In this document: positions 54,325 to 62,798 of the stretch, piece after piece
Numbering within the stretch: the stretch's first letter is position 1
How the letters are laid out: each line of letters begins with the position of its first letter
Source of the DNA: Microbacterium suwonense
Lineage (GTDB): Bacteria > Actinomycetota > Actinomycetes > Actinomycetales > Microbacteriaceae
Assembly: GCF_030296555.1 (NCBI RefSeq)
Contig: NZ_AP027728.1
Location: forward strand, 2,294,001 to 2,358,000
Direction: 5' to 3'
Length of the DNA: 64,000 bases
Program-made: the position numbers and the translations under genes
Notes under the pieces: generated by a model
Told to the model about the DNA's origin: nothing
The model's database searches: none
Seen by the model: the letters and a program-made list of their open reading frames with translations, nothing else

Positions 54325-54694
54325 GTTTCCCCCGGCTCGCTCACCCGTTTCCAGGGTCTTGGTGAGCTTGCTTCGGTAACGCCCGGGTGACGTTCGCAAG
54401 GCCGTTTCGACAGTCGCTGCACTGACGGCGCTGACGGGAATTTCGGATTCCCGCAAAGAACATCGACCGTACGCCCACGCCTCTTCGTGTACAGCTCGGG
54501 TCGAAAGAAGGACGCGGCCGCGGACTGGTCTTGTGGCCCCTCGACCACCTGTCCACGCTAACGAATGGCTGATCCGGTGGCAAATCCGATTTGCACTTTC
54601 CTGTTCTCACCGGGGATTAACGCCCGCTTTCATATCGCGCAAATTGCTCGTCATACGGCCGAAACAGAGCAATCTTCGCTACATGAACGGAGGA
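54325..54694. promoter_or_regulatory. 370-bp non-coding region upstream of the osmoprotectant transporter
   Basis: No convincing gene. Parts are unusually AT-rich for this genome (54580-54680), with several TAAC/CATAT-like boxes. It separates the minus-strand transporter operon from the minus-strand methyltransferase gene end. It probably contains the osmotically regulated promoter and the methyltransferase terminator, but I cannot mark their exact positions. Confidence 0.4.
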
Positions 54695-55813
54695 TCAGCC
54701 GCGCCGGACGCTGCGCGTGACCGTGAATTTCGGGGTGCGGAGCACCTGTTCCGTGGCGCCGACGTCGCGGCTGAGCGCACGTCGGTGGTCGAGGTGCGAG
54801 TTGAACACCGTCCACACCTCTCCGCCCGGCCGCAGCAGCCGCGCGGCCGCCCGGATCAGGCGCCGGCCGGCGCCCTCGTGCACGCTCGCTCCCAGGTGGA
54901 ACGGCGGGTTCAGCAGGATGAGGTCGGCGTCGGCATCCGGCAGCTCGGAACCGGCATCGTCGAGTGTGACCTGCACGCGACCGTCGAGCCCGTTCGCCGC
55001 CATCGTCGCGCGCGCAGAGCGGACGGCCGACGCCGAACGGTCGGTAGCCGTGATCACGGCATCCGGATGCTGCGCTGCGAACGCCGCCGCGAGCACGCCG
55101 GTGCCGCATCCCAGGTCGATGACGCGCGGGGCGACGGCGGGCAGGGCGAGGTCGGCCATGGCGTCCAGCAGCGTGCGCGTGCCGATGTCGATGCGTGCGC
55201 CGGCGAATGCCCCGCCGTGGGCGCAGATCGTGAGCCCGTCGTGAGCGCGGCGGATCGGGAAGGGCGGGTCGGCGGGCGCAGGCAGAGGATCGGATGCCAG
55301 GATCAGCCGCGACTTGCGCTCCGCGCGCTGGGGCTGCACGGTGCGAAAGCCGCGTGCGAGCACCTCGTTCTGCGCGAGGGCCATGTGCTTCACGCGTCCG
55401 CCGGCGAGGAGCACGACCTCCCGTGCGGCCCAGCGGGCCACGGCATCCGTGATCTCCTCCAGCTCGGCGAGCGCCTTCGGCAGCTGCAGCAGCACGAGCT
55501 GCGCACCGGCGAGCAGACCCTCGTCGAGCTCGCAGCCCGTCCACCCGGTCTGCCCCAGCAGGGCGGCATTGTTCGCGAGCGCACGCCGGCCGGTCACCAG
55601 GTCCTGATGCACGCGGATGCCGAGCAGTCCGGCATCCGTCAGCGCCAGCGTGATCGCGCCGTACTCGTCGCCGATCACCGCGATCGCGTCACCCGGAACG
55701 CCCGCCGCGAGCGCTTCCCGCACGAGCAGCTCGTCGGTGGCATCCCAGGCCTGCAGGTTCGGCGCCTCGACATCGGGGAACCGCCGCAGCCGGTGCAGCT
55801 CGAACTCGGGCAT
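54695..55813 (-). CDS. RsmC/RlmG-like class I SAM-dependent methyltransferase
   Basis: 372 aa. A degenerate N-terminal methyltransferase-like half (DELLVREALAAGVPGDAIAV) precedes the active C-terminal half: SAM-binding VIDLGCGTGVLAAAFAAQHP, acidic residue in VITATDRSASAV, and the catalytic NPPFH in DLILLNPPFHLG, as in rRNA guanine-N2 methyltransferases. It likely modifies rRNA, position unknown. The ATG at 55813 has GAGGGG adjacent; TACAGT upstream suggests a leaderless start. It lies 81 bp from the divergent TetR gene. Confidence 0.85.
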   Translation of the reverse strand: MPEFELHRLRRFPDVEAPNLQAWDATDELLVREALAAGVPGDAIAVIGDEYGAITLALTDAGLLGIRVHQDLVTGRRALANNAALLGQTGWTGCELDEGLLAGAQLVLLQLPKALAELEEITDAVARWAAREVVLLAGGRVKHMALAQNEVLARGFRTVQPQRAERKSRLILASDPLPAPADPPFPIRRAHDGLTICAHGGAFAGARIDIGTRTLLDAMADLALPAVAPRVIDLGCGTGVLAAAFAAQHPDAVITATDRSASAVRSARATMAANGLDGRVQVTLDDAGSELPDADADLILLNPPFHLGASVHEGAGRRLIRAAARLLRPGGEVWTVFNSHLDHRRALSRDVGATEQVLRTPKFTVTRSVRRG

Positions 55814-55868
55814 CCCCTCACTGTATTTCACCCCGTCACCGCGAGGCTCCCCGCGCTCTTGACAAGGA

Positions 55869-55904
55869 CTGAACAAGCATTTAGTGTACTGAACATGCGT
55901 TCAG
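55869..55904. promoter_or_regulatory. Operator pair overlapping the TetR start codon
   Basis: CTGAAC-ATGC-GTTCAG (55889-55904) has perfect 6-bp half-sites and contains the ATG of the TetR gene. A weaker copy, CTGAAC-AAGC-ATTTAG, lies 20 bp upstream (55869-55884). It is the likely autorepressor site for the TetR-ABC operon. Confidence 0.65.
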
Positions 55905-56608
55905 CATCCGAAGATCTCACCGGCCGTGCCCGCATCCGCGATGCCGCGATCCGCGCCTTTGCACGCGACGGCTTCGACGCCGTGAGCATGCGCACGATCG
56001 CCCAGGAGGCCGGTGTCAGTGCGGCGCTGATCGTGCACCACTTCGGCGACAAGCACGCCCTGCGCACCGCGTGCGACGACTACGTGGTGGCGGTGTTCGT
56101 CGACGACGAGCACGAGCTGATCCAGGCCCCGACGGCCAGCCGCATCCAGGCCGCCCTGCAGGACCTCGACCGCTACGGCCCCTACATCGACTACCTGGCG
56201 CGCATGCTCGGCGACCGTTCGCCGGCCGCCGATCGCCTGTTCGACGAGATCATCGCCCGTACCAGGCAGATGCTCGACCAGCAGCGCGAAGCGGGGCTGC
56301 TGGTGGAGATGAGCGACCCCGAGATGACCACGCTGCTGATCGCGCTGATGGGACTCGGTCCCGTCCTGATGCGCGGTCAGATCTCGCGGGTGCTCGGCCA
56401 GGACCAGCTCAGCTCCGCGGGCCTGCTGCGCTCGACGCTGCCGACCATGGAGCTGCTCACGCACGGGATCTACGCGACCGACGCGTTCCTGACGGGGACG
56501 CGTGCGGCGATGGGAGCGGATGCCGGAGCCACTGCGGGTGCCGAGGCCGCTGCGGGGGCCGAGACCACTGCGGGTGCCGAGACCGACGAGTCCGAGGAGG
56601 AACGATGA
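55895..56608 (+). CDS. TetR-family regulator of an ABC exporter
   Basis: 237 aa. HTH: RIRDAAIRAFARDGFDAVSM, RTIAQEAGVSAALIVHHFGD, KHALRTACDDYV. The ligand-binding part resembles the TetR_C_33-like class that accompanies ABC exporters (ALQDLDRYGPYIDYLARMLG). The Ala/Glu/Gly-rich tail contains imperfect GAEAAAGAETTAGAE repeats and is probably unstructured. ATG overlaps an operator. Stop overlaps the next start by 4 bp (ATGA). Confidence 0.9.
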   Translation: MRSASEDLTGRARIRDAAIRAFARDGFDAVSMRTIAQEAGVSAALIVHHFGDKHALRTACDDYVVAVFVDDEHELIQAPTASRIQAALQDLDRYGPYIDYLARMLGDRSPAADRLFDEIIARTRQMLDQQREAGLLVEMSDPEMTTLLIALMGLGPVLMRGQISRVLGQDQLSSAGLLRSTLPTMELLTHGIYATDAFLTGTRAAMGADAGATAGAEAAAGAETTAGAETDESEEER

Positions 56609-57606
56609 CCGACACGATCGAGATCCGTGCGCTGCACAAGCGGTACGGGCGCAGCATCGCACTGCAGGAGCTCGACCTGCAGGTGCGCCCGGGCACTGTG
56701 TTCGGCCTGATCGGGCCCAACGGCGCGGGCAAGACGACCACACTGCGGACGCTGGTCGACGTCATCCGTCCGACATCCGGCACGGTCCGGGTGCTCGGAG
56801 AGGAACCCCGCCGGGGCGGTGCCGCACTGCGCCGACGAATCGGCTACGTGCCGGGCGAACTCCACCTCGAAGGACGCGTCAACGGCCACCGTCTGCTCGC
56901 GTTCTACGCCGAGGTGTCTGGGGAGGCCGGCGGAACGGCATCCGTCCTGGGCACGGCACGCGACCTCGCCGACCGGCTCGGCGTGGACCTGAACCGGCCC
57001 GTGCGCACGCTGTCGAAGGGCAACAAGCAGAAGGTCGGGCTGATCCAGGCGTTCATGCACCGGCCCGAGCTGCTCATCCTCGACGAGCCGACCAGTGGCC
57101 TGGACCCACTCATGCAGCGCGAATTCCTCACGATGGTGCGCGAGGCGCGGGATGCGGGCCAGACCGTGCTGCTCAGCTCGCACGTGCTCAGCGAGATCCA
57201 GCAGGCGGCCGATGAGGTGGCGGTGCTCGCCGCCGGACGGATCGTCGCCGGCGGCGACGTCGCCTCGCTGCGACTGGGATCGGTGCGTCGCGTGCACGCG
57301 CGCATCGCGGGAGCGGATGCTGCGGATGCTGGTGCTGCGGACGTGCGCGCGGTGTTCGCGCGGATCCCGGGCATCGAAGAGCTGGAGGCCGACTCCGCTC
57401 CCGATGGCTCGATCCGGCTGTCGGCGACGGTCGAAGGCGATATCGATCCCTTCGTGAAGGCGCTCGCCCGGCAGGAGGTGCGCGAGCTCACCGTCGAGGA
57501 GCCCGACCTCGAGGAGTCCGTGCTGCGCCTGTACGGCGACTCATCGGCCTCCGATTCGACACCTTCAGACCGGTCGACGCAACGGTCGCGACGGACGGGA
57601 GAGTGA
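56605..57606 (+). CDS. ABC exporter ATP-binding protein
   Basis: 333 aa. Walker A GPNGAGKTTT; Q-loop region IGYVPGELHLEGRVNGHRLL; signature LSKGNKQKVGLIQAFMHRPE; Walker B LLILDEPTSGLDP; H-loop LLSSHVLSE. The C-terminal ~100 residues form the small accessory domain common in drug/antibiotic exporters of the CcmA/DrrA type. It overlaps the TetR stop by 4 bp; its permease follows immediately. Confidence 0.93.
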   Translation: MTDTIEIRALHKRYGRSIALQELDLQVRPGTVFGLIGPNGAGKTTTLRTLVDVIRPTSGTVRVLGEEPRRGGAALRRRIGYVPGELHLEGRVNGHRLLAFYAEVSGEAGGTASVLGTARDLADRLGVDLNRPVRTLSKGNKQKVGLIQAFMHRPELLILDEPTSGLDPLMQREFLTMVREARDAGQTVLLSSHVLSEIQQAADEVAVLAAGRIVAGGDVASLRLGSVRRVHARIAGADAADAGAADVRAVFARIPGIEELEADSAPDGSIRLSATVEGDIDPFVKALARQEVRELTVEEPDLEESVLRLYGDSSASDSTPSDRSTQRSRRTGE

Positions 57607-57608
57607 TC

Positions 57609-58406
57609 ATGGCCCGCATCCTGCCGGTGTTCCGGCGCAGCATCCGTGAAACCTGGCGCAGCCTTCTCGGCTGGACGATCGGCATCGCCCTGGTGCTCTT
57701 CCTGTACCTTCCGCTGTACCCGAGCTTCGGCACGAGCGACGGGATGCAGCAGCTGATCGACTCACTGCCGAAGGAGCTGGTCGACACGCTCGGCTACAGC
57801 CAGATCGCCAGCGGCGCCGGCTACACCGAGGCGACGTTCTACGGGCTGATGGGCTTTCTGCTGCTGACGATCGCGGCGGTGCTCTGGGGCTCATCTCTGG
57901 CCGCCGCCGAAGAGAGCGGACGGGCCGAGCTCGACCTCGCGCACGGCATCGGACGCAGTCAGTACGCCCTGGAGACCGCGCTGTCGGTGCTCGTGCGACT
58001 GGTTTGGCTGGGCGTGTTCGCCGGGCTCACGGTGTGGGCGCTGAACGACCCGGCCGAGCTCGAACTCGAGCCGCTACGCATCGCCGGCGCGAGCGCGGCC
58101 CTCGTCGGGCTCGCCTTCCTCACCGCCGGGGCCGCGCTGCTGGCGGGCGCCGCGACGGGTCGGCGGATCTGGGCGACCGGAGTCGGTGCGGGCCTCGCCG
58201 TGCTCGGCTACATCCTGCAGGCGCTCGCGACGCAGTCGGAAGACCTGGCCTGGCTGGACGCGCTGTCGCCGTATGCCTGGGTGTTCCGTCAGTCCCCGCT
58301 CGCCGAGGGCGTCGACGCCGGCGGTCTCGTGCTCACCTGGGGGATCGGGCTGGCTCTCGCCGCCGCATCCGCCGTCGTGCTCCGCACCCGCGATCTGCGC
58401 GGCTGA
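57609..58406 (+). CDS. ABC exporter permease
   Basis: 265 aa, about six helices (SLLGWTIGIALVLFLYLPLY, GLMGFLLLTIAAVLWGSSLA, LVRLVWLGVFAGLTVWAL, ALVGLAFLTAGAALLAGAAT, GAGLAVLGYILQALATQSED, LVLTWGIGLALAAASAVVL). AAEESGRAELDLAHGIGRSQ and LSPYAWVFRQSPL are typical of ABC-2-type permeases paired with such ATPases. The ATG at 57609 has GGGAG at a good distance; a GTG at 57603 overlaps the previous stop. Export of a drug or peptide is inferred. Confidence 0.88.
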   Translation: MARILPVFRRSIRETWRSLLGWTIGIALVLFLYLPLYPSFGTSDGMQQLIDSLPKELVDTLGYSQIASGAGYTEATFYGLMGFLLLTIAAVLWGSSLAAAEESGRAELDLAHGIGRSQYALETALSVLVRLVWLGVFAGLTVWALNDPAELELEPLRIAGASAALVGLAFLTAGAALLAGAATGRRIWATGVGAGLAVLGYILQALATQSEDLAWLDALSPYAWVFRQSPLAEGVDAGGLVLTWGIGLALAAASAVVLRTRDLRG

Positions 58407-58438
58407 GCCCGGTGCGCCGGGCCGCCTTCTTCGCTTCA

Positions 58439-58521
58439 GGTGGCCCGAATTGCGGCATCCGTCCAGTGGATGCCGCAAAGTGCGCCACCCGAGGCACCCC
58501 GTGCGCCACCCGAGGCAACCC
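58439..58521. repeat. Intergenic palindrome and 21-bp tandem repeat, GTGGCGCA family copy 2
   Basis: An inner 11-bp perfect pair TTGCGGCATCC/GGATGCCGCAA (58450-58460, 58468-58478) with outer GGTGGC/GCCACC. It runs into two 21-bp direct repeats beginning GTGCGCCACCCGAGGCA (58480 and 58501) and a third partial copy. It lies between convergent genes and may act as a terminator. Confidence 0.65.
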
Positions 58522-58550
58522 GCGCGCCACATCACGCGAACGCTCGAACG

Positions 58551-59249
58551 TCAGATCGTGTCGTCGGCGGCGATGATGTCGATGTTCCAGACCCGGATGT
58601 CGGGGTCGTCATGATCGGGATGCGCGCGGTTGTGCGCCTCGGCAGCCTCGCGCGAGACCTCGCTGATCCGCTCCATCATCGCGACGAACTCAGCCTCGGT
58701 GAGACGCACGGTGTGCTGAGAGAACTCGGCGTGCACCTCGGACGTGCGACCCGCCATGTAGTCGGGGGTCCAGGCGAGCATCCGACGCACGACGTCGTAG
58801 TGCTCGTCGATCAGCACCTTGAGCACCGCGTCGCCGAGCGCCGGATCATCGATGGGATTCTCGGGTCCACCGACCTTCACCGAGGCCGCATTGCCTTTCC
58901 ACACCCGATCGCGCCGGTCACGCGCGTGCTCGGGCGCCTCGACGAGCAGGCCCGCGTCAGCCAGCGCCCGCAGATGAAAGCTGATCTTGTTCGCCGGCAC
59001 GCCCAGTGCCTCGGCGGCATCCGCAGCACGCAGATATTCGCGCTTGCTGAGCAGCCGCAGGATCTGGCGGCGCAGCGGATGTGTGAAAGCCTTCAGCATC
59101 GCCGTCGTGGCCGCCGTGGTCTGCTCGCCTGTTGCCGGTGGCTCTGACTGCTCCGGCTTCGCTGCGGCCTGCTCTGCTGCTGCCTCAGCTGCCTGCGGAA
59201 CCGTCGACTCCTGGGGTGGCTGCCCACCCGCATCCGTCGTCTTCGCCAT
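58551..59249 (-). CDS. ArsR-type winged-helix regulator
   Basis: 232 aa. A Gln/Ala/Pro-rich N-terminal ~45 residues precedes the HTH_20/ArsR domain (LKAFTHPLRRQILRLLSKRE, ADAAEALGVPANKISFHLRA, LADAGLLVEAPEHARDRRDR). The C-terminal helical part includes VLIDEHYDVVRRMLAWTPDY. No metal-binding Cys motif is present, so it probably senses an organic ligand. Divergent from the MFS gene, with a three-box operator between them. It probably represses both. Confidence 0.88.
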   Translation of the reverse strand: MAKTTDAGGQPPQESTVPQAAEAAAEQAAAKPEQSEPPATGEQTTAATTAMLKAFTHPLRRQILRLLSKREYLRAADAAEALGVPANKISFHLRALADAGLLVEAPEHARDRRDRVWKGNAASVKVGGPENPIDDPALGDAVLKVLIDEHYDVVRRMLAWTPDYMAGRTSEVHAEFSQHTVRLTEAEFVAMMERISEVSREAAEAHNRAHPDHDDPDIRVWNIDIIAADDTI

Positions 59250-59271
59250 TCCCGAAGTCTAGCCGGTTTAA

Positions 59272-59307
59272 TTGCGCAACTCCTATTGCGCAATCTATCT
59301 TGCGTGA
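59272..59307. promoter_or_regulatory. Three-box operator between the ArsR and MFS genes
   Basis: Perfect palindromes TTGCGCAA at 59272-59279 and 59286-59293 and a weaker TTGCGTGA at 59300-59307, each 14 bp apart. The sequence is AT-rich around them. The regular spacing suggests stacked binding of the ArsR-type regulator over the divergent promoter, 14-50 bp before the MFS start. Confidence 0.72.
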
Positions 59308-59321
59308 TTATCGTGAACGGC

Positions 59322-60631
59322 ATGGCAACCACCTCGCCACGACTCTGGCGTCAGACCCCGTACCTTCTCTGGCTCGCATCCGACACTGGCAAGGGCCTCG
59401 CGGCGACCCTGTTCAGCTTCGCCGTGCCGCTGCTCGCGCTGGTCATCACCGGCGACCCCGCCAAGGCGGGCATCATCGCGGCCGTCGGCACAGTCGCGCG
59501 CCTGCTCGCCACACTCGCCGGCGGTGTACTCGCCGATCGGCACCGCCGCATTGTCATGATGACGCTCGGCGCGGCGCTCAGCGCTCTGGCCGCGGGCGCA
59601 TTCACGGCGCTGGCGCTGGCCGGCGGCATCGACTTCCTGACCCTGCTGCTGTTCGAAATCGTGCTGGCCGGAGTCGGCGGACTGTTCAGCCCCGCGGGGA
59701 AGCCGCGCTGAAGGACATCGTGCCCGAGCAGATGATCGGCCGTGCACAGGCGGCGAATCAGGGCCGGGATGCGGCGCTGCAGCTGGCCGGCGGGCCGATC
59801 GGCGGGATGCTGCTGGCGGCCGGCGGCTGGCTGATCGGCGCGGCGATGATGATCGGCAGTGCGGTCTCCGCCGTCACGGCGTGGATTCTCGGGCGGCGCG
59901 TCGGCTGGCGGCGACCGGATGCCTCTCAGGAACGCGCGGATGCCGCATCCGCTCTCCCGGCCAACGCACTGCGCGAGCTGCGCGAGGGTGTGAGCTGGCT
60001 GTTCCGCCGACCCGACCTGAGCACTGGAACCGTCGTCGCGACGGTGATCAACCTGGGGCTGAACGCCGGGACGACCACCATGATCTACGCGGTGCTGCAG
60101 TCCGGCTACTCCGAGGCGGTCATCGGCTGGATGATGGCCGGTTCCGGTGCGGCGATGCTCATCGGAGCGCTGCTGGCTCCCACGCTGGTGCCGCGCATCG
60201 GGGCGGGGATGCTGATGATCCTGGGGCTGCTGTGCTGCACGGCGGCCGTCGCCACCGGTGTGTTCGTGGAGAGCCCGTGGGGCGTCGCGCTGCTGATCTC
60301 CGGAGCGGTGTTCCTGCTCCCCGCACTGAATGCCGCGTTCAGCGGCTACACCATGGTCGCGACGCCGACGGCCCTGATCGGACGCGTCAACAGCGTCGGC
60401 GGGGTGCTGAGCATGGGGGCGATGCCGCTCTCACCGCTGATCGCCGGTTTCGGGCTGGCCTGGGCGGGACGCACCCCGACCCTGATCTTCAGCTTCGCAC
60501 TCTGCGCGATCGCACTGATCATGAGCGTCGCGAGCCGTCCACTGCGCTCGATCCCCGCCGAGGCCGGCTGGGCCGAGCACGCCAAGCAGTTCGACTCGGT
60601 GCCCGCGAGTACCCCCGCACCCACGCGCTGA
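59322..60631 (+). CDS. MFS transporter, frameshifted in this sequence
   Basis: About 436 aa, 12 helices when repaired. It resembles the enterobactin exporter/MFS_3-like class: PYLLWLASDTGKGLAATLFS, GGVLADRHRRIVMMTLGAAL (motif A) and, after the shift, ALKDIVPEQMIGRAQAANQG, then GSGAAMLIGALLAPTLVP. The frame changes at four G (59696-59699), one base short, within a segment typical of the family. An exporter of a toxic compound controlled by ArsR is likely. Confidence 0.88.
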
Positions 60632-60682
60632 GAGTGCAGCCCCTGCTGAGTTCTGCGTCCGCGCGGCGTCTTCCCGGCTCGC

Positions 60683-60754
60683 CGCCCCTGCCCAGCTGCC
60701 TCGCCCCTGTCCAATTACGTAGACGAGCAGGGGCGAGGCAGCCCAGCAGGGGCG
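60683..60754. terminator. Two-arm bidirectional hairpin
   Basis: A 15-bp perfect inner stem GCTGCCTCGCCCCTG (60695-60709 with 60728-60742) and 9-bp outer arms CGCCCCTGC/GCAGGGGCG (60683-60691, 60746-60754). It lies between convergent genes. Similar CGCCCCTGC-type arms occur near 49360-49415. Confidence 0.78.
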
Positions 60755-60779
60755 AGATGGGCGTCTCGAAGACGGAAAC

Positions 60780-62003
60780 TCAGCGCAGCGGGTCGAAAGG
60801 TTCGATCGCGGGGTGGATGCGGCCGGTCGTGATCTGCTCGGCGAGGAGCTTGCCCGTCGCGGGACCCAGCACGATGCCCCACATACCGTGGCCACCGGCC
60901 ACGTACACGTTCGGCGCCTGCGTCGCCCCGACCAGGGGCAGGCCGTCGGGGGTGACCGGGCGCGAGCCCATCCACTCGTCCTGGCGGTCGTCGAGGTCGA
61001 TGCCCTGGAACATCTCGCGCACCTGCGCGATGATCGCCTGCACCCGCCGCGGCTGGAAGGGCTCATCCGGCGAACGGAACTCCATCGTCCCCGCGATGCG
61101 GAAGCGCCCCTGATACGGCGTGCAGGCGATGCGCTGGAACGGCAGGTACACCGGATGCTCCTGCGGCTGCTCGGTCGCCACGGTGAAGGAGTATCCGCGA
61201 CCGGCCTGCACGCGGGTCCGCACACCGAGCTTGCGGGCGAGCTTCGGCATCCACGCCCCTGTCGCGATCACGACCGAGTCGGCTTCCATCCGCTCCCCGT
61301 TCGACAGGGTCACCACCGGACGGCGGGTGGACGACACGTCGGTGACCTCGACGCCGGTGAGCAGCTCCGCACCGCGCTCGACGACGGCGTGCCCGAGCGC
61401 CTCGACGAACGGCGCGGGCTCGAAGAAGCGCTGTCCGTCCAGACGGTAGACGTGGGTGACGGCATCCGAGAGCACCGGCGCCAGCTCACGCGGGTTCTGC
61501 AGCCGTTCGAACGGCACGTCCTGTCCGTGCCGGATGACACCCTCGACCTCGCGCAGGAAGCCCTTCGAGTCGGCTGCCCTCTTGAAGCCGATCACGAACG
61601 GACCCTCACGGGTCCACGACTTCACGCCGCCGTCGAGCAGTTCGTCGAAGCACTCCAGCGCGAGCTTGTCGATCGGGGTGAGGGATGCCATGGTGCGGTC
61701 CCACGCGCGATTCGTGCCGTGCGCTGCGAATCGGGCGAGGAACGACCAGAGCCCGGCATCCACCCGGAAGGGGATGTGCAGCGCGGCGTCCGGGTCGAGC
61801 AGCGCCTTGGGTCCGTAGGTCCACAGGCCGGTGTCGGCCAGCGGGATGGTCTTGCCGGGCGTCAGCCAGCCGGCGTTGCCCCATGACGACCCGGCAGCGA
61901 TTCCAACCCGGTCGATGACCGTCACCTCGACCCCGCGCTCCTGCAGGTGCCATGCCGTGGCGAGACCGACCATCCCGGCCCCGACGACGATCGTGCGCGT
62001 CAT
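60780..62003 (-). CDS. FAD-dependent D-amino-acid dehydrogenase/oxidase-type protein (DadA-like)
   Basis: 407 aa. Dinucleotide-binding IVVGAGMVGLATAWHLQERG; DadA-type GSSWGNAGWLTPGKTIPLAD; substrate-domain FEPAPFVEALGHAVVERGAE; second FAD-contact block ADSVVIATGAWMPKLARKLG; and C-terminal AGGHGMWGIVLGPATGKLLA. It oxidatively deaminates an amino acid, perhaps of D configuration or proline-like. ATG 62003 has AGGAGG at good spacing; an ATG at 62021 lies upstream. Divergent from an Lrp regulator, which fits amino-acid catabolism. Confidence 0.9.
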   Translation of the reverse strand: MTRTIVVGAGMVGLATAWHLQERGVEVTVIDRVGIAAGSSWGNAGWLTPGKTIPLADTGLWTYGPKALLDPDAALHIPFRVDAGLWSFLARFAAHGTNRAWDRTMASLTPIDKLALECFDELLDGGVKSWTREGPFVIGFKRAADSKGFLREVEGVIRHGQDVPFERLQNPRELAPVLSDAVTHVYRLDGQRFFEPAPFVEALGHAVVERGAELLTGVEVTDVSSTRRPVVTLSNGERMEADSVVIATGAWMPKLARKLGVRTRVQAGRGYSFTVATEQPQEHPVYLPFQRIACTPYQGRFRIAGTMEFRSPDEPFQPRRVQAIIAQVREMFQGIDLDDRQDEWMGSRPVTPDGLPLVGATQAPNVYVAGGHGMWGIVLGPATGKLLAEQITTGRIHPAIEPFDPLR

Positions 62004-62150
62004 TGCGTCCTCCTGAGACATCGGGGCTTGGAGACGCCCCGCTCACCTCGATTATGCAGATCTCGTGCGAAGAGAGGGACAGTGTCGAAAGATCCTGCGT
62101 ATCCTTATCGGGTTGAGTACAGATTCTTCGACCACGGTGAGGAAGTGGGC

Positions 62151-62651
62151 ATGTCGGCATCCGATTCTTCGCCGCCTCGTCGTGCGCCGGTGACGGAGGC
62201 CGGACTCGACGCCGTCGACCGCACGATCATCTCCGAGCTCAGTCGCAACGGGCGCCTGTCGAACACCGAGCTCGCGGTGCGCGCGGGCATCGCCGAATCG
62301 ACCTGCCTGAAGCGCGTGCGCGCGCTGCAGGCGAACGGCGTGATCGTCGGGTTCCATGCCGAGATCTCGCCTGCGGCAGTCGGCCTGCACCTCGAAGCGC
62401 TCATCACCATCCGGCTGCATGCGCACGCGCGCGGCGATCTGCGGAGGTTCCAGGCCTACGTGGAGAATCTGCCGGCCACGCAGCGGGTGTACTTCCTCGC
62501 CGGCGACCGCGATTTCCTGGTGCATGTCGCCGTTCCGGACGCCGCGGCGCTGCGCGAGCTCGTCTCGGACACGCTCAGTCTGCGTCCCGAGGTCGCGTCG
62601 ACGTCGACGAGCCTGATCTTCGCCCACGCCGCCGGATCCCGCGGACTCTGA
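62151..62651 (+). CDS. Lrp/AsnC-family transcriptional regulator
   Basis: 166 aa. N-terminal HTH LDAVDRTIISELSRNGRLSN, TELAVRAGIAESTCLKRVRA, LQANGVIVGFHAEISPAAVG, then the RAM ligand domain (LPATQRVYFLAGDRDFLVHV). It likely controls the divergent FAD oxidoreductase gene in response to its amino-acid substrate. GAGGAAG precedes the ATG; the frame stays open upstream without conserved sequence. Confidence 0.93.
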   Translation: MSASDSSPPRRAPVTEAGLDAVDRTIISELSRNGRLSNTELAVRAGIAESTCLKRVRALQANGVIVGFHAEISPAAVGLHLEALITIRLHAHARGDLRRFQAYVENLPATQRVYFLAGDRDFLVHVAVPDAAALRELVSDTLSLRPEVASTSTSLIFAHAAGSRGL

Positions 62652-62660
62652 GCTGCGCTG

Positions 62661-62719
62661 TCTCCCCCTGCTTGGCCCTCTCCCCCTGCTTGGCCCTCTC
62701 CCCCTGCTTGGCCCTCTCC
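62661..62719. repeat. 18-bp tandem repeat, three full copies
   Basis: TCTCCCCCTGCTTGGCCC is repeated exactly at 62661, 62679 and 62697, followed by a partial TCTCC. It is in the gap between convergent genes. Confidence 0.9.
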
Positions 62720-62729
62720 ACCGCCGTCA

Positions 62730-62780
62730 GGTGGCGCAAATGGCTGCCTCAGCGGCCAGGAAGCCACAAACTGCGCCACC
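62730..62780. repeat. Intergenic palindromic element, GTGGCGCA family copy 3
   Basis: Arms GGTGGCGCA (62730-62738) and TGCGCCACC (62772-62780) with inner TGGCT/AGCCA. It lies between the lrp and deoR-type genes and probably serves as a terminator for both. Confidence 0.65.
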
Positions 62781-62798
62781 CGAACACCACGGAACGGG

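Noticed and set aside
54533..55894. Upstream 450 codons of the frame ending in the TetR gene
   Set aside because: They are antisense to the methyltransferase gene; recognisable TetR sequence starts only at the ATG at 55895.
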